28,210 nucleotides of DNA from JAGPHI01 sp036641735 (GTDB lineage Bacteria > Bacillota > Clostridia > Oscillospirales > Ruminococcaceae): assembly GCA_036641735.1 (NCBI GenBank), contig JAVWEG010000023.1, positions 1-28,210 of the forward strand, given 5' to 3'. Of this stretch, positions 1 to 8,257 are shown piece by piece. The notes under the pieces are model-generated. The model ran no database searches. It had not been told where the DNA came from and worked only from the letters and a program-made list of their open reading frames with translations. The position numbers were made by a program, and so were the translations under genes. The number at the start of each line of letters is the position of its first letter. Position 1 is the stretch's first letter.

Positions 1-1
1 T

Positions 2-1528
2 AACCTCGAAAACATTATGGCGAGCGACATAGTTAACCGCAAAGAGGAACGTGATATGCTGTACAGCTTGATGAACACGGCTTCTTATTACTACAAAAAT
101 GCGTTGTCTCTCACATCTAACGCAGACTACGATGCGGCGGCAGATATACCGGAAGCAGTGGCGCTGCGTGAGCGAGCTGTCAGCGAAAACAATGGTAAAA
201 TCAACATCTGCCAAACAGAGCTAGAGCAGATTATTTTGGAAACAGTTGACCGCAGCTCTAAGGAGGACAGCATAGCCTTCATAAACACACGCATTGACGA
301 AGCGAACGGATATTATAAATTGATATCAAGCGGCGCTTTCCGCGAGGGTGCGGTTGTTAGCCTTGATGCACACATCGAGTTTTTAAAGCGGCTGCTTAAG
401 AGCCTGACAGGCGAGGAAAGCCCCGGCGAGGAGCTGCAAAAGGAAAAGCTAAAGCTGCAGGACTCGCTGATGGAGGTGCTGGACGAAAACAAAACCGACG
501 AGGCAGACGAAATCCGCAAAAAGATAGACGATGTAGACGAGGAGATAGCCGCACTGGAGGAAGACAATGCCTACGAATTAGCTTTTCTTGAGGAAAAAAT
601 AGAAAAGATAGAGGGAGAGCTGAAAAAGGCGGACGAGAAGGAAGCAGAGAAGCTGGCAGACGACCTTGCCGAGGCAAAGGACAAGCTGGCAGACGTAAAG
701 GAAGGCGCTCCCGACGATTCGCTGATAAAGGTAGTAGAGGATTTGAAAAAGGACGGCGGAGATGCTGTAGACCGCGGCGACACAGGAGGGGCGGATATAG
801 TAATAGAAAGCCTAATTCCGATTGCCAAGAATGATCCGCGTATCGTAATACCTGCTATCAAGGATATCCACGATAAAATGGTGGATAAGGACGGCGGCAA
901 AGACTTTAAAGACCAGATAAACAAGGCAGAGGATGCCATACGCGATAACGCAAAAGCCGTAACCGAGGCGACAAAGCCCAAAAAAGAGCGCGAAATAGAG
1001 CTGATAGTAGGCGAGTACGACAAGAAGGACGACAAGCGCAATGCCGCGGTGGTAGCGGCACTCGGGCAGTATGTGTACGAAGAGGGCGGCAATAATATGG
1101 AGGATTTGTGGAAGAGCTGGCTAGATAAGCTGCTTGCCGACAATAACCCTTATGTGTTCGTTCGCTACAATGACGGCGATAACGAGTACATACCATATGA
1201 TGTACTGGGCTACTTTGCCAATATGCGCCCTGTATGGTACAAAACACAGCAGATAGGCACACTTAGCAAGGGCGGCGAATATTACAGCTTTAAGGTGGCT
1301 TCCACTAAGGTAGGACGAGACAAGGACAGCACCAAGAGCGACGAGATGAAGATAACCGCCAAGTGGCAAGACGTAGTACACGTACACGAGAGCTATACCA
1401 AGGTAAAGTTTGATTGCGAGGCATTTTATATCCCCAATTCTATCTACGGTGTACTGGTATCGCCCGAGATTAAGGTGATGCTAGACGAGATAATGGGCAA
1501 GATAGAGGATGCAGGTAAGCCAAAGTAA
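2..1528 (+). CDS. Large acidic helical protein, 5' end outside the window (paralogue of the next gene)
   Basis: The reading frame is open from base 2. The ATG at 17 has no Shine-Dalgarno in the 15 bases before it, so this is most likely the C-terminal part of a longer protein. Counting from that ATG, 503 residues are visible. Residues about 60-125 are helical, about 130-330 are a very acidic Lys/Glu/Asp coiled-coil-like region, and from about 390 comes a beta-type tail with YIPYDVLGYF, MRPVWY and KWQDVVHVHESY. The same order and near-identical motifs recur in the last ~450 residues of the next gene, so the two are tandem paralogues. The tail faintly resembles the copper amine oxidase N-terminal-like fold (YxPL..V...G...V.W), which is an inference. 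If the homology extends upstream, it would also have a signal peptide there. The function is unknown; position ahead of the CIS genes suggests a surface or accessory role. Confidence 0.75.
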   Translation, partial: NLENIMASDIVNRKEERDMLYSLMNTASYYYKNALSLTSNADYDAAADIPEAVALRERAVSENNGKINICQTELEQIILETVDRSSKEDSIAFINTRIDEANGYYKLISSGAFREGAVVSLDAHIEFLKRLLKSLTGEESPGEELQKEKLKLQDSLMEVLDENKTDEADEIRKKIDDVDEEIAALEEDNAYELAFLEEKIEKIEGELKKADEKEAEKLADDLAEAKDKLADVKEGAPDDSLIKVVEDLKKDGGDAVDRGDTGGADIVIESLIPIAKNDPRIVIPAIKDIHDKMVDKDGGKDFKDQINKAEDAIRDNAKAVTEATKPKKEREIELIVGEYDKKDDKRNAAVVAALGQYVYEEGGNNMEDLWKSWLDKLLADNNPYVFVRYNDGDNEYIPYDVLGYFANMRPVWYKTQQIGTLSKGGEYYSFKVASTKVGRDKDSTKSDEMKITAKWQDVVHVHESYTKVKFDCEAFYIPNSIYGVLVSPEIKVMLDEIMGKIEDAGKPK

Positions 1529-1562
1529 GTAAAACGAGCCTACAAGGCAAAGCGTATAGGAG

Positions 1563-1572
1563 NNNNNNNNNN
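1563..1572. other. Assembly gap (10 N)
   Basis: Ten consecutive N bases separate the two paralogous genes. This is a scaffold join whose true length and content are unknown. It sits directly beside a perfect palindrome and between tandem paralogues, both of which commonly break assemblies. Confidence 0.98.
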
Positions 1573-1578
1573 GCGTAG

Positions 1579-1598
1579 GGAACGGTCTTGACCGTTCC
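1579..1598. repeat. Perfect 9-bp palindrome beside the gap
   Basis: GGAACGGTC at 1579-1587 and GACCGTTCC at 1590-1598 are perfect reverse complements separated by TT. No T-run follows, so it is a poor rho-independent terminator. It could be a dispersed intergenic repeat unit of the kind seen in Clostridia genomes, with further GC-rich echoes downstream (GGTTCCGCG). The rest of the 1529-1660 intergenic stretch shows no gene and no convincing -35/-10 pair. It ends with the ribosome binding site GGAGGTG at 1650-1656. Confidence 0.6.
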
Positions 1599-1660
1599 GC
1601 GAGGTTCCGCGTTTTGGGCAAAATTATTTTTATGAAGCGAACGTATTTAGGAGGTGAGAT

Positions 1661-4138
1661 ATGAAACGGGTAAAACGCATAGTTAGCTGTGCGGCGGCGG
1701 TGCTGCTGGTAACGGCAATGGCAACGTCTCAGGTGGCAATGGCAGAATGGAACCCTAACACGGCGGTACATATAGATCCGAAGAGTATAGAGCCAGCGAC
1801 CATTGCTTTTGGCACTCACCTTATTCACGTCTCGCAGGTTACCGACAAGCTGTACGAGCTTGGGCTTGCATCCGCCGCAGATGCGGCACAGACCGTGGTA
1901 TACTACAAGTCGGAGCTGGCTGACGGCAAATGGTTTAATACCACCACCGCCAGCAGCCTTGACGACATAGCAAAATACGGCTCGCCGATAGACGATAAGC
2001 GCATTGCGGCGCTGTTATTTACACATCACACCAAATCGGACGGCATTACATATGATTTACGTACAGGTAAGCCTGTAAACCCATACGATTTGCCTGCACC
2101 ATACGATGTGTACGAGATAGAGGAGCTGCGGCCGCTTATTAAGCAGCACGAGTACCTACACACGGTAAATACCTATTTGAGCGCAAGAAAGACTGTGGCA
2201 AGCTTTTTGGAAGGCACTAAAACAATACCTACCGAGCATAAGCTCACAAAGTACGACGAGCAGCTAGACGCATTATTCGCATACCAAACGACAATGCGCG
2301 GCAGTAAGGCAACTAAGGAGCAGCTAGATGTTATTGAGCGAGGGCTAGAGCATTTGGATGCGACAAGGCGCGGCAAGTTCCTTGAGGTGATTGATCCGCA
2401 GCTAAAGGTACTAAACGAAGTGATGGCAGGTAACGAGCAGACACCTAAGCCCGACGAGCTACTGCCTGCCATTAGCGAGAGCCAAACAAATGTAAAAAAC
2501 TCTATTGCTAAATGGAAGCTAAAGCAGATTGCCGAGGGCGGCACAGTGCTGAATACCTACCGATACAATTATTACAGTGATTTAATATCGGCGGTAACCT
2601 CGGGGGCAGGCGCGGCAACGACAGATCCATTGCTTGCAAACCTAGTGATACTAAAACGCATTGAGGGCAAGGAGTTTATCGATATACCTGCAGAGCTTGC
2701 AATGCTGACAAACGAGCTTACCCCTGCGGCGACAGCCGTATATCTACAGCGCGTGGCAACAGGCGAAAGCGCTGACTTTAAAGAAGCTGTAAAAAACGAA
2801 GCGGAGCAAGCAAAGCTCACTGCCATTGCTACCGAAAAGATAGCTTGGCTAGAGGCATCTCGCACAGAGCTTGAGTTTTTTATAGTGGCAATGGTAGAGC
2901 GTATGGAAAAGCAAGCGGCGCTTGATTTCTTAGATATAAGGATAGAACAAGCGGAAGAATACTATAAGCTCGTACCCGACGACAGCTTTGTAAATGGCGC
3001 TAAAGGCAGCGTGGAGGCACATATCGAGTTTCTTAAAAATCTGCGCAACAAGATAGCGAACGATACCTCCGAGGAAGACGAGGCGGAAGCCAAAAAGGAC
3101 GAGCTGGAGGAGGAAAAAGAAAAGGCGATAGATGAAGGCAAGCTGGACGACGGCAATAAAATTCAAGACAAGATAGATGACAATAACCGCCGTAAAGACA
3201 TACTGGACGATAACAAAAATGCAGACCTCGAAAAGAAGATTATAGACCTAGAGGACAAGCTACAGGATGCCGACGGTGACATTGCAGACAAAATAAAGGA
3301 CGAGCTTGAGGATGCTAAAGGCGAGCTTGAGGATGGCGGCGCAGGCGATGGCAAGCGCGTAATTGACCTAAAGGACGAGGGGCAGGATGCCATTGACGGC
3401 GGCAAAAATCCGATTATAGACAGGGTAATTGATGACCTTATTGATATTGCCGAAACAAACCCCGGGAGCGCAGGGCCTATCATTGAAAAGCTAAAGGACG
3501 AGATGGAGGATAAGCGCGACCTTAAAGGAGACAAATCGTTTGGTGATCAGATAGAAAAGGCGGCCGAGGCATTAAAAAACCTAGATTTGCCACCGTCTAT
3601 CAATATGGATGCAGTGAACAAGCTGTTTCTTGATTATGACCCCACTAAGCACAAGCTAAATGCCGCTATAGCAGGTGCATTAGGGCAAGCGGCGGATATT
3701 GACAACAACAAGGAGCTGGATAGGCTGCGAAACAAATGGGTAGAGATGATATTCCGTGACGGTAACCCATATACTTACATTCGCATAAATGACAGCGGCA
3801 ACGAGTACATACCTTGCAAGGTGCTTAGCTATCACACAGGTATGCGCAGTGTGTGGTATCAGCAGCAGCTTATGAACACATTAACCAAAAGCGGCACTTA
3901 TTACAGCTTTACGGTAGATGCCACCACGGTAAATCGTGACAAGAACGGCAAAAAATCCGAGGAGATGACAATAGCCGCCAAATGGCAGGATGCTATGCAT
4001 ATCCACGAGAGCTACACACAGAAAAACTTTGATGCCGAGGCATATTATGTGGCGGATACAAAGCTCGGTGTAATGCTTTCTACGGAAATAAAGCTTATAT
4101 TGGCAGATACACTAAAAACATTGAAAGGAGTGAGTTAA
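1661..4138 (+). CDS. Sec-exported large acidic coiled-coil protein with a copper-amine-oxidase-N-like tail
   Basis: This 825-residue protein starts at an ATG five bases after GGAGGTG. Residues 1-28 form a classical signal peptide: basic MKRVKR, a hydrophobic AAAVLLV core, and an AMA cleavage site before EW. The N-terminal ~170 residues form a mixed domain with FTHHTKSDG and TYDLRTGKP motifs. A helical region follows, then a strongly acidic segment at ~460-640 rich in Asp/Glu/Lys. The C-terminal beta-type domain starts near 716 (YIPCKVLSYH, MRSVWY, KWQDAMHIHESY) and ends with a second strand set (YYVADTKLGVML). That tail resembles a degenerate copper amine oxidase N-terminal-like repeat, a wall/surface-associated fold in Firmicutes (inference). 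It is paralogous to the preceding gene. Its stop overlaps the next ATG by one base (TAATG), which argues for co-expression with the CIS. An exported protein translationally coupled to a cytoplasmic tail-like machine is unusual. Confidence 0.85.
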   Translation: MKRVKRIVSCAAAVLLVTAMATSQVAMAEWNPNTAVHIDPKSIEPATIAFGTHLIHVSQVTDKLYELGLASAADAAQTVVYYKSELADGKWFNTTTASSLDDIAKYGSPIDDKRIAALLFTHHTKSDGITYDLRTGKPVNPYDLPAPYDVYEIEELRPLIKQHEYLHTVNTYLSARKTVASFLEGTKTIPTEHKLTKYDEQLDALFAYQTTMRGSKATKEQLDVIERGLEHLDATRRGKFLEVIDPQLKVLNEVMAGNEQTPKPDELLPAISESQTNVKNSIAKWKLKQIAEGGTVLNTYRYNYYSDLISAVTSGAGAATTDPLLANLVILKRIEGKEFIDIPAELAMLTNELTPAATAVYLQRVATGESADFKEAVKNEAEQAKLTAIATEKIAWLEASRTELEFFIVAMVERMEKQAALDFLDIRIEQAEEYYKLVPDDSFVNGAKGSVEAHIEFLKNLRNKIANDTSEEDEAEAKKDELEEEKEKAIDEGKLDDGNKIQDKIDDNNRRKDILDDNKNADLEKKIIDLEDKLQDADGDIADKIKDELEDAKGELEDGGAGDGKRVIDLKDEGQDAIDGGKNPIIDRVIDDLIDIAETNPGSAGPIIEKLKDEMEDKRDLKGDKSFGDQIEKAAEALKNLDLPPSINMDAVNKLFLDYDPTKHKLNAAIAGALGQAADIDNNKELDRLRNKWVEMIFRDGNPYTYIRINDSGNEYIPCKVLSYHTGMRSVWYQQQLMNTLTKSGTYYSFTVDATTVNRDKNGKKSEEMTIAAKWQDAMHIHESYTQKNFDAEAYYVADTKLGVMLSTEIKLILADTLKTLKGVS

Positions 4139-4740
4139 TGGCAGATTATACGATTATCTCGGATGTGTCGGAGCATCTTGTGAAGCTGCTACAGCAAAAG
4201 ATGTGCCCCGAGCCTGTGCCCTCCGCCAACAATATCTCGGTTTGTTCGCCCTCGGAAAAGGAGGTTGACTACCTGCTTGGCATTTACCTCTATGACATTC
4301 GTGTCGAAATGGATGTATCGATGCCGCCGCTGGTGGGTACAGGCAAAACGCGGCTTAGAAAACCACCAAAGCCCTATTCGCTCTATTATATGATTTTTAT
4401 TAATGGCTCTTCGCAGATGGGACTAAAGGCAGGCGATACCCAAAAGATTTTGGGACGTGCCGCACAGATTATCAATGACGGCAGCTACGCAATGCCGCGT
4501 GATATGCAAACTTGGCTGGAGGTGGACGAGCCACCAATTGCCTTTGTACCTGCAAGAATGTCTCTGGACGAAAAAACCCGTGTGTGGTCGGCTATCAGCA
4601 AGCCGTATCAGGTAAGCTTATTTTACAGGGCAGCGCCTGTTATGCTATCCAGCGAAGTAGTGGTAGATTCGCCACGCGTTTCCAGTGCTACATTTACAGT
4701 GGAGATGGACGATAAAGCCATTAAGAAAAGGGGGGAATAA
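4138..4740 (+). CDS. Pvc16/DUF4255-type CIS cap (tail terminator) protein
   Basis: This 200-residue protein has the layout of the Pvc16_N/DUF4255 family. It opens with a short N-terminal helix (ISDVSEHLVKLLQQ). A YLYDIRVEMDV strand with nearby Met-Pro-Pro follows, then the KPPKPYSLYYMIF strand. After these come a helical AGDTQKILGRAAQII stretch and a C-terminal SKPYQVSLFYRAAPV segment. In AFP and PVC this protein caps the distal end of tube and sheath once the correct length is reached, as gp3/gp15-like terminators do in phages. It starts inside the stop codon of the exported protein upstream and has AAAGGAG ahead of it. It lacks the long C-terminal extensions seen in some family members. The family assignment is firm; the cap role is by homology. 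Confidence 0.9.
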   Translation: MADYTIISDVSEHLVKLLQQKMCPEPVPSANNISVCSPSEKEVDYLLGIYLYDIRVEMDVSMPPLVGTGKTRLRKPPKPYSLYYMIFINGSSQMGLKAGDTQKILGRAAQIINDGSYAMPRDMQTWLEVDEPPIAFVPARMSLDEKTRVWSAISKPYQVSLFYRAAPVMLSSEVVVDSPRVSSATFTVEMDDKAIKKRGE

Positions 4741-4743
4741 TGC

Positions 4744-5475
4744 ATGGCTGTAATAGTACACAGTTTGGATTTGGTGCTTTATTTTATTGACACCACAACG
4801 GGCCTCGGCATATACACACCGCCAATTCGGCTATATAAAAACGGCGATAGGCTGCTGTTTCAGCGGCGCGGTACAGGACAAGTACTGGTGGTGGGCTGTG
4901 GGCGCGAGGACTTTGACCTAACTGTGGAGCTTTCGGGCTATGAGTATACCACCCTACGGGTGCAATACGACAAGCTTAATAATCAAATGCCGATGTTACA
5001 GATGCATATGATTCCTACCCCGACAGGCACAAACACACAGCTTTTAACGTTTTCGGGCAAGCTGCCGGGCATTACTGCACTGGATGCAATACCCATTACA
5101 GGAAGCTGCTGTCTGCTAGAGCAGTACAATGCAAAGCTAAAGCAGATGACAGTATTCTCGCAATATCCGCTGTCTCTGGAAAATCTCCACTATGCGGTGC
5201 GCAATAGCACAAACACAGGTTATCAACCATTTCGCGTTTTGAACGAGGTAAAGACAAAGCCAAAGATTTATGCAGTAGACCGCCCACTGGTGCTAGATGG
5301 GAACAGCTTACCCATTGTTCCAATGAATATCGGGCAGGTAAAGGATGACGGCAGCTATTTACTTCGTGCGCAGGACGAAAGCCTTCAGGCGGAATGGATT
5401 TTGCGCTGGCAAGTGGGAGAGGAAGAGTTCTTTAAAATCCTCAATTTCCACGAGACCAATAATTTTACCCTATAA
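4744..5475 (+). CDS. Unknown CIS-associated beta-rich protein
   Basis: This 243-residue protein starts at the second of two close ATGs; the first, at 4740, overlaps the previous stop but is in another frame. GGGGGG serves as ribosome binding site. The first ~90 residues alternate hydrophobic and polar positions and include a FDLTVELSGYEYTTLRV stretch. That stretch looks like a carboxypeptidase-regulatory-like or Ig-like beta sandwich, a fold seen near or fused to DUF4255 proteins in other CIS loci (inference). The remainder is mixed, with SQYPLSLENLHYAV and LLRAQDESLQAEWILRW. There is no signal peptide or membrane segment. It lies between the cap and the PAAR-like tip gene in a tight operon, so it is probably a particle component or adaptor. 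I do not recognise the family. Confidence 0.75.
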   Translation: MAVIVHSLDLVLYFIDTTTGLGIYTPPIRLYKNGDRLLFQRRGTGQVLVVGCGREDFDLTVELSGYEYTTLRVQYDKLNNQMPMLQMHMIPTPTGTNTQLLTFSGKLPGITALDAIPITGSCCLLEQYNAKLKQMTVFSQYPLSLENLHYAVRNSTNTGYQPFRVLNEVKTKPKIYAVDRPLVLDGNSLPIVPMNIGQVKDDGSYLLRAQDESLQAEWILRWQVGEEEFFKILNFHETNNFTL

Positions 5476-5504
5476 TATCATTTTTATAGAGAGGGGAAAC
5501 AACG

Positions 5505-5885
5505 ATGGCACTGCCGGTTGTATCAGGCGCATCCATTGCTTGTACAATGGGCGCAGTAGGTCAACTTAACGTCACATCGCAGGCTATTGTCCTTATGGGA
5601 GGCGCTCCCGTGGCTACCATTCAGGACTCTGTCCCCGTGGCCAATGTAGGCACCTGCGGTATGTGTATGTCCCTGGCAAACCCGACTGTGGCAGCAGCCA
5701 CAGCTGCAGCATTAGGGGTACTCACCCCTATGCCCTGCATACCCTCCCCAATGGGGGTATGGCAGTGCAGCGGTACTCCGCTGGCAGGCGGCAAGCCTTG
5801 TCTGTCCACTGACGCACAGCTTATCTGCGCTTTTGGCGGCGTTATTCGTATCGTTACTCCGGGGCAAGGGGCGGTTGTTTTATAG
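5505..5885 (+). CDS. DUF4280 PAAR-like spike tip protein
   Basis: This 126-residue protein has the look of the DUF4280 (PAAR-like) family. It has a short N-terminus (LPVVSGASIACTMGA), repeated glycine-rich turns and several conserved Cys residues (CGMC near 50, then single Cys in MPCIPSP, WQCSG, KPCLS and LICAFGG). It ends in a GG-x-I-x-x-x-x-PGQG turn. PAAR proteins form a small cone that sharpens the gp5/VgrG spike and can bind a metal ion through Cys/His. The equivalent in PVC is Pvc10. Here the gene is moved upstream of the sheath instead of lying between gp25 and baseplate J. GAGAGGGGAA precedes the ATG. No effector domain is fused to it. Confidence 0.88.
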   Translation: MALPVVSGASIACTMGAVGQLNVTSQAIVLMGGAPVATIQDSVPVANVGTCGMCMSLANPTVAAATAAALGVLTPMPCIPSPMGVWQCSGTPLAGGKPCLSTDAQLICAFGGVIRIVTPGQGAVVL

Positions 5886-5940
5886 CCGTACTGTAGCCCA
5901 AGCAACACTCAGGCATTACTCAATAATTTCCCCCAAATTG

Positions 5941-5983
5941 AAAGGAGGCAGGTTATAGGCTACTACCTGTAACCAACAAAATT
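5941..5983 (+). promoter_or_regulatory. Hairpin-bridged ribosome binding site of the sheath gene
   Basis: The only good Shine-Dalgarno, AAAGGAGG at 5941-5948, lies 35 bases before the sheath ATG at 5984, which is too far for normal initiation. Between them GGTTATAGG (5951-5959) pairs with CCTGTAACC (5966-5974), giving nine pairs with one G-U and a six-base loop (CTACTA). Folding this stem leaves only 11 unpaired bases between Shine-Dalgarno and ATG. This is the arrangement reported for phage T4 genes 25 and 38. No alternative in-frame start lies upstream. The rest of the 5886-5983 gap contains no gene and no terminator. Confidence 0.65.
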
Positions 5984-7681
5984 ATGGCTGAATATCTTTC
6001 TCCGGGCGTATATGTCGAGGAAATCGACTCTGCTCCACGTGCGATAGAGGGCGTAGGCACAAGTACCGCAGGATTTGTAGGTATGACTGTTAAAGGCCCA
6101 ACAATAGGTACTCCATCACTTTGCACAAACTTCGCTGATTTTATGCGCCAGTTTGGCGGCTACCTCAGCGAGTATACTCACGGCGATTACCGCTTTTTGC
6201 CTAACAGCGTTGAAAGCTTTTTCAACAATGGCGGCACACGCTGCTTTGTAAGCCGCGTTATTCCCGGTAACGCTACCTGCGCTTATGCCGAGCAAGGCCC
6301 ATTGAGGCTGCGTGCAGCCAACGAGGGCAAGTGGGGCAACCGTATAATTGTAAATTGCGAAACAGCTAACCGCCGCAAGCTACAGTTAGTATCAAAGCAA
6401 GAAGACCGCATCTACGTTGCTCGCAATACAGCAACCTTTGCCGAGGGCGATATCGTTGTATTTGGCGGCGAGATTAACCGCATTGAGACAATTTTTGACA
6501 ATACGGTAACCTTTGAGCAAGACTTTAAGGCAAGCCCAATTGATGCTGCACTTGTACCGAAAAAGCTTGTCTACTCTGTAGAGCTGGATATGACCATTCG
6601 TTACGAGAACGACGTAGAGACCTACACAGGTCTTTGCCTCAACCCAGCATCAAAGAACTATGTGGCTGAGCGCCTTTCAAACAGTAACCTTGTAACAGTG
6701 GCTTCAGTTGCACCAATCGAGGGCATTCAGCATCCTGTTACCGCATTGTTTGACGGCAAGGGTGTAACTAAGGGTTCTATTTCATTCGCAGGCGGCACAG
6801 ACGGCACACTCGATGCTGTAAATGAGTCTATCTACGTAGGACGTGACGAGGGCCCTGGCAAACGTACAGGTATTAATTCCTTTAAGGAAAATGCAGAGGC
6901 TTCTATCCTTGCAGTTCCCGGCATTACAATGCCCGATGTTATCGTTTCGCTTGTAAACCATTGCGAACAAACACAGAGCCGTTTTGCTATCCTCGATGTA
7001 CCAAAGGCTCTTGTAAAAACGAGCGACATTGCAGACTACCGCTCAATGATTGATTCCACCTATGCAGCTATCTATCATCCGTGGATTCAGACATTCGATC
7101 CTATTACCAAGAAGCCGGGCTTCATTCCGCCATCTGGTGCAATGGCAGGCATTTACTCACGTACCGACATCACTCGCGGTGTACATAAAGCACCTGCTAA
7201 CGAGGGTGTAGTATGCACAGGGCTTTCTATTAACTACAACACAGGCGAGCAGGATTTGCTTAACCCAATTGGCGTTAACCTTATCCGTGCAATCCCGGGA
7301 CAGGGCATCCGTGTATGGGGCGCGCGCACAGCAAGCAACAACGCATCCTTCAAGTATGTTAATATCCGTCGTCTATTCATTTACATCGAGCAATCCATTC
7401 GCACCAGCACAAACTGGGTGGTGTTCGAGCCGAACAACGCAGCGCTTTGGTCTCGTGTGCAAATGACTATCAGCGGATTCCTTGAGAGCGCGTACCGTGT
7501 GGGTATGCTTAACGGCGAAACTCCTGCACAGGCATTCTTTGTAAATGTGGGTACTAGCACAATGAGCCGTGACGACATTATGAACGGGCGTTTAATCTGC
7601 GAAATTGGTATTGCGCCAAGCCGCCCTGCCGAGTTTGTTATCTTCAGGGTATCTCAGATGACCGCCGACGCGGAATCCTAA
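5984..7681 (+). CDS. Contractile tail sheath protein
   Basis: This 565-residue protein is a phage tail sheath family member. The N-terminus YLSPGVYVEEIDSAPRAIEG is the family signature that interlaces neighbouring subunits. FNNGGTRCFVSRVI follows near 80-95. The C-terminal core contains IRVWGART, YVNIRRLFIYIEQSI, WVVFEPNN and FVNVGTSTMSRDDIMNGRL, ending in FVIFRVSQMT. Sheath subunits polymerise around the tube and contract to drive it through a target membrane. Only one sheath gene is seen, whereas AFP and PVC have three. The start is fixed by the conserved N-terminus even though its ribosome binding site is displaced by a hairpin. The following tube gene lies 51 bases downstream. Identity is very secure. 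Confidence 0.97.
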   Translation: MAEYLSPGVYVEEIDSAPRAIEGVGTSTAGFVGMTVKGPTIGTPSLCTNFADFMRQFGGYLSEYTHGDYRFLPNSVESFFNNGGTRCFVSRVIPGNATCAYAEQGPLRLRAANEGKWGNRIIVNCETANRRKLQLVSKQEDRIYVARNTATFAEGDIVVFGGEINRIETIFDNTVTFEQDFKASPIDAALVPKKLVYSVELDMTIRYENDVETYTGLCLNPASKNYVAERLSNSNLVTVASVAPIEGIQHPVTALFDGKGVTKGSISFAGGTDGTLDAVNESIYVGRDEGPGKRTGINSFKENAEASILAVPGITMPDVIVSLVNHCEQTQSRFAILDVPKALVKTSDIADYRSMIDSTYAAIYHPWIQTFDPITKKPGFIPPSGAMAGIYSRTDITRGVHKAPANEGVVCTGLSINYNTGEQDLLNPIGVNLIRAIPGQGIRVWGARTASNNASFKYVNIRRLFIYIEQSIRTSTNWVVFEPNNAALWSRVQMTISGFLESAYRVGMLNGETPAQAFFVNVGTSTMSRDDIMNGRLICEIGIAPSRPAEFVIFRVSQMTADAES

Positions 7682-7732
7682 GGACGACACAACACCACTT
7701 AAAATAATTTACTGTTAAAGGAGAAATAAGTT

Positions 7733-8248
7733 ATGGCAGAAGGAAAAGGACCATCGGGTGGAGGTATTTATCCATTAACGAAAATGAACTTTATCGTCGA
7801 CAAGGCAGCCGGCGGTACAGCAGCATTTAGTGAGGTTACAGGCGTTGAGGGTTCAGTAAAACCTATTGATTTTAGGCAAGGCAACTCAGGAAGCCTTGCT
7901 CCCGTCAAAGTACCGGGGCTAGTAAGCCACGGCAACGTCACCCTTAAAATGGGGTACACTTCATCAAACGCGTGGAAAAAATGGATTTTTGATTGCCTCA
8001 GTGAGCAGCGCACAGCCATTGTGCGTGATAATATCCGTATTCAAATTATTGACACTGTCAATGCAAACTCACCCCAATCGCTTGGCACAGCGGTATCGGG
8101 CGACGAGAACTACTGGATACTTAAAAATGCCTGGGTATGCAAATATCAAGGCCCAGACCTTAACGCGACAGCAAGTGACATCGCTATTGAGACACTGGAA
8201 ATCGCTTATGAAGAGATTACCTACCCAGCAATCGGCGGCGCCGAATAA
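7733..8248 (+). CDS. Tail tube protein (gp19/Pvc1-like)
   Basis: This 171-residue protein matches the T4 gp19-like tube family in length and layout. Family-typical stretches are IYPLTKMNFIVDKAAGGTA, FSEVTGVEGSVKPIDFRQGN, the KVPGLVSHGNVTLKMGY strand pair and NAWKKWIFDC. The C-terminal WILKNAWVCKYQGPDLNATA segment leads into IAIETLEIAYEEI. It should form the inner hexameric tube inside the sheath. AAAGGAG lies about ten bases before the ATG. It directly follows the sheath gene, the usual order for the two high-copy structural proteins. A strong hairpin lies immediately after its stop. Confidence 0.95.
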   Translation: MAEGKGPSGGGIYPLTKMNFIVDKAAGGTAAFSEVTGVEGSVKPIDFRQGNSGSLAPVKVPGLVSHGNVTLKMGYTSSNAWKKWIFDCLSEQRTAIVRDNIRIQIIDTVNANSPQSLGTAVSGDENYWILKNAWVCKYQGPDLNATASDIAIETLEIAYEEITYPAIGGAE

Positions 8249-8257
8249 TTAATCAAC

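Noticed and set aside
17..19. ATG at 17 as the true start of the first gene
   Set aside because: The frame is open to the window edge, there is no Shine-Dalgarno, and the paralogue has ~320 additional N-terminal residues.
1588..1640. TTGACC inside the palindrome as a -35 box
   Set aside because: No -10-like sequence lies at 16-18 bases spacing; the later AT-rich stretch is too far away.
5886..5940. Possible terminator or small gene after the PAAR-like gene
   Set aside because: Only a weak five-pair AATTT/AAATT stem is present, with no U-tract and no supported reading frame.
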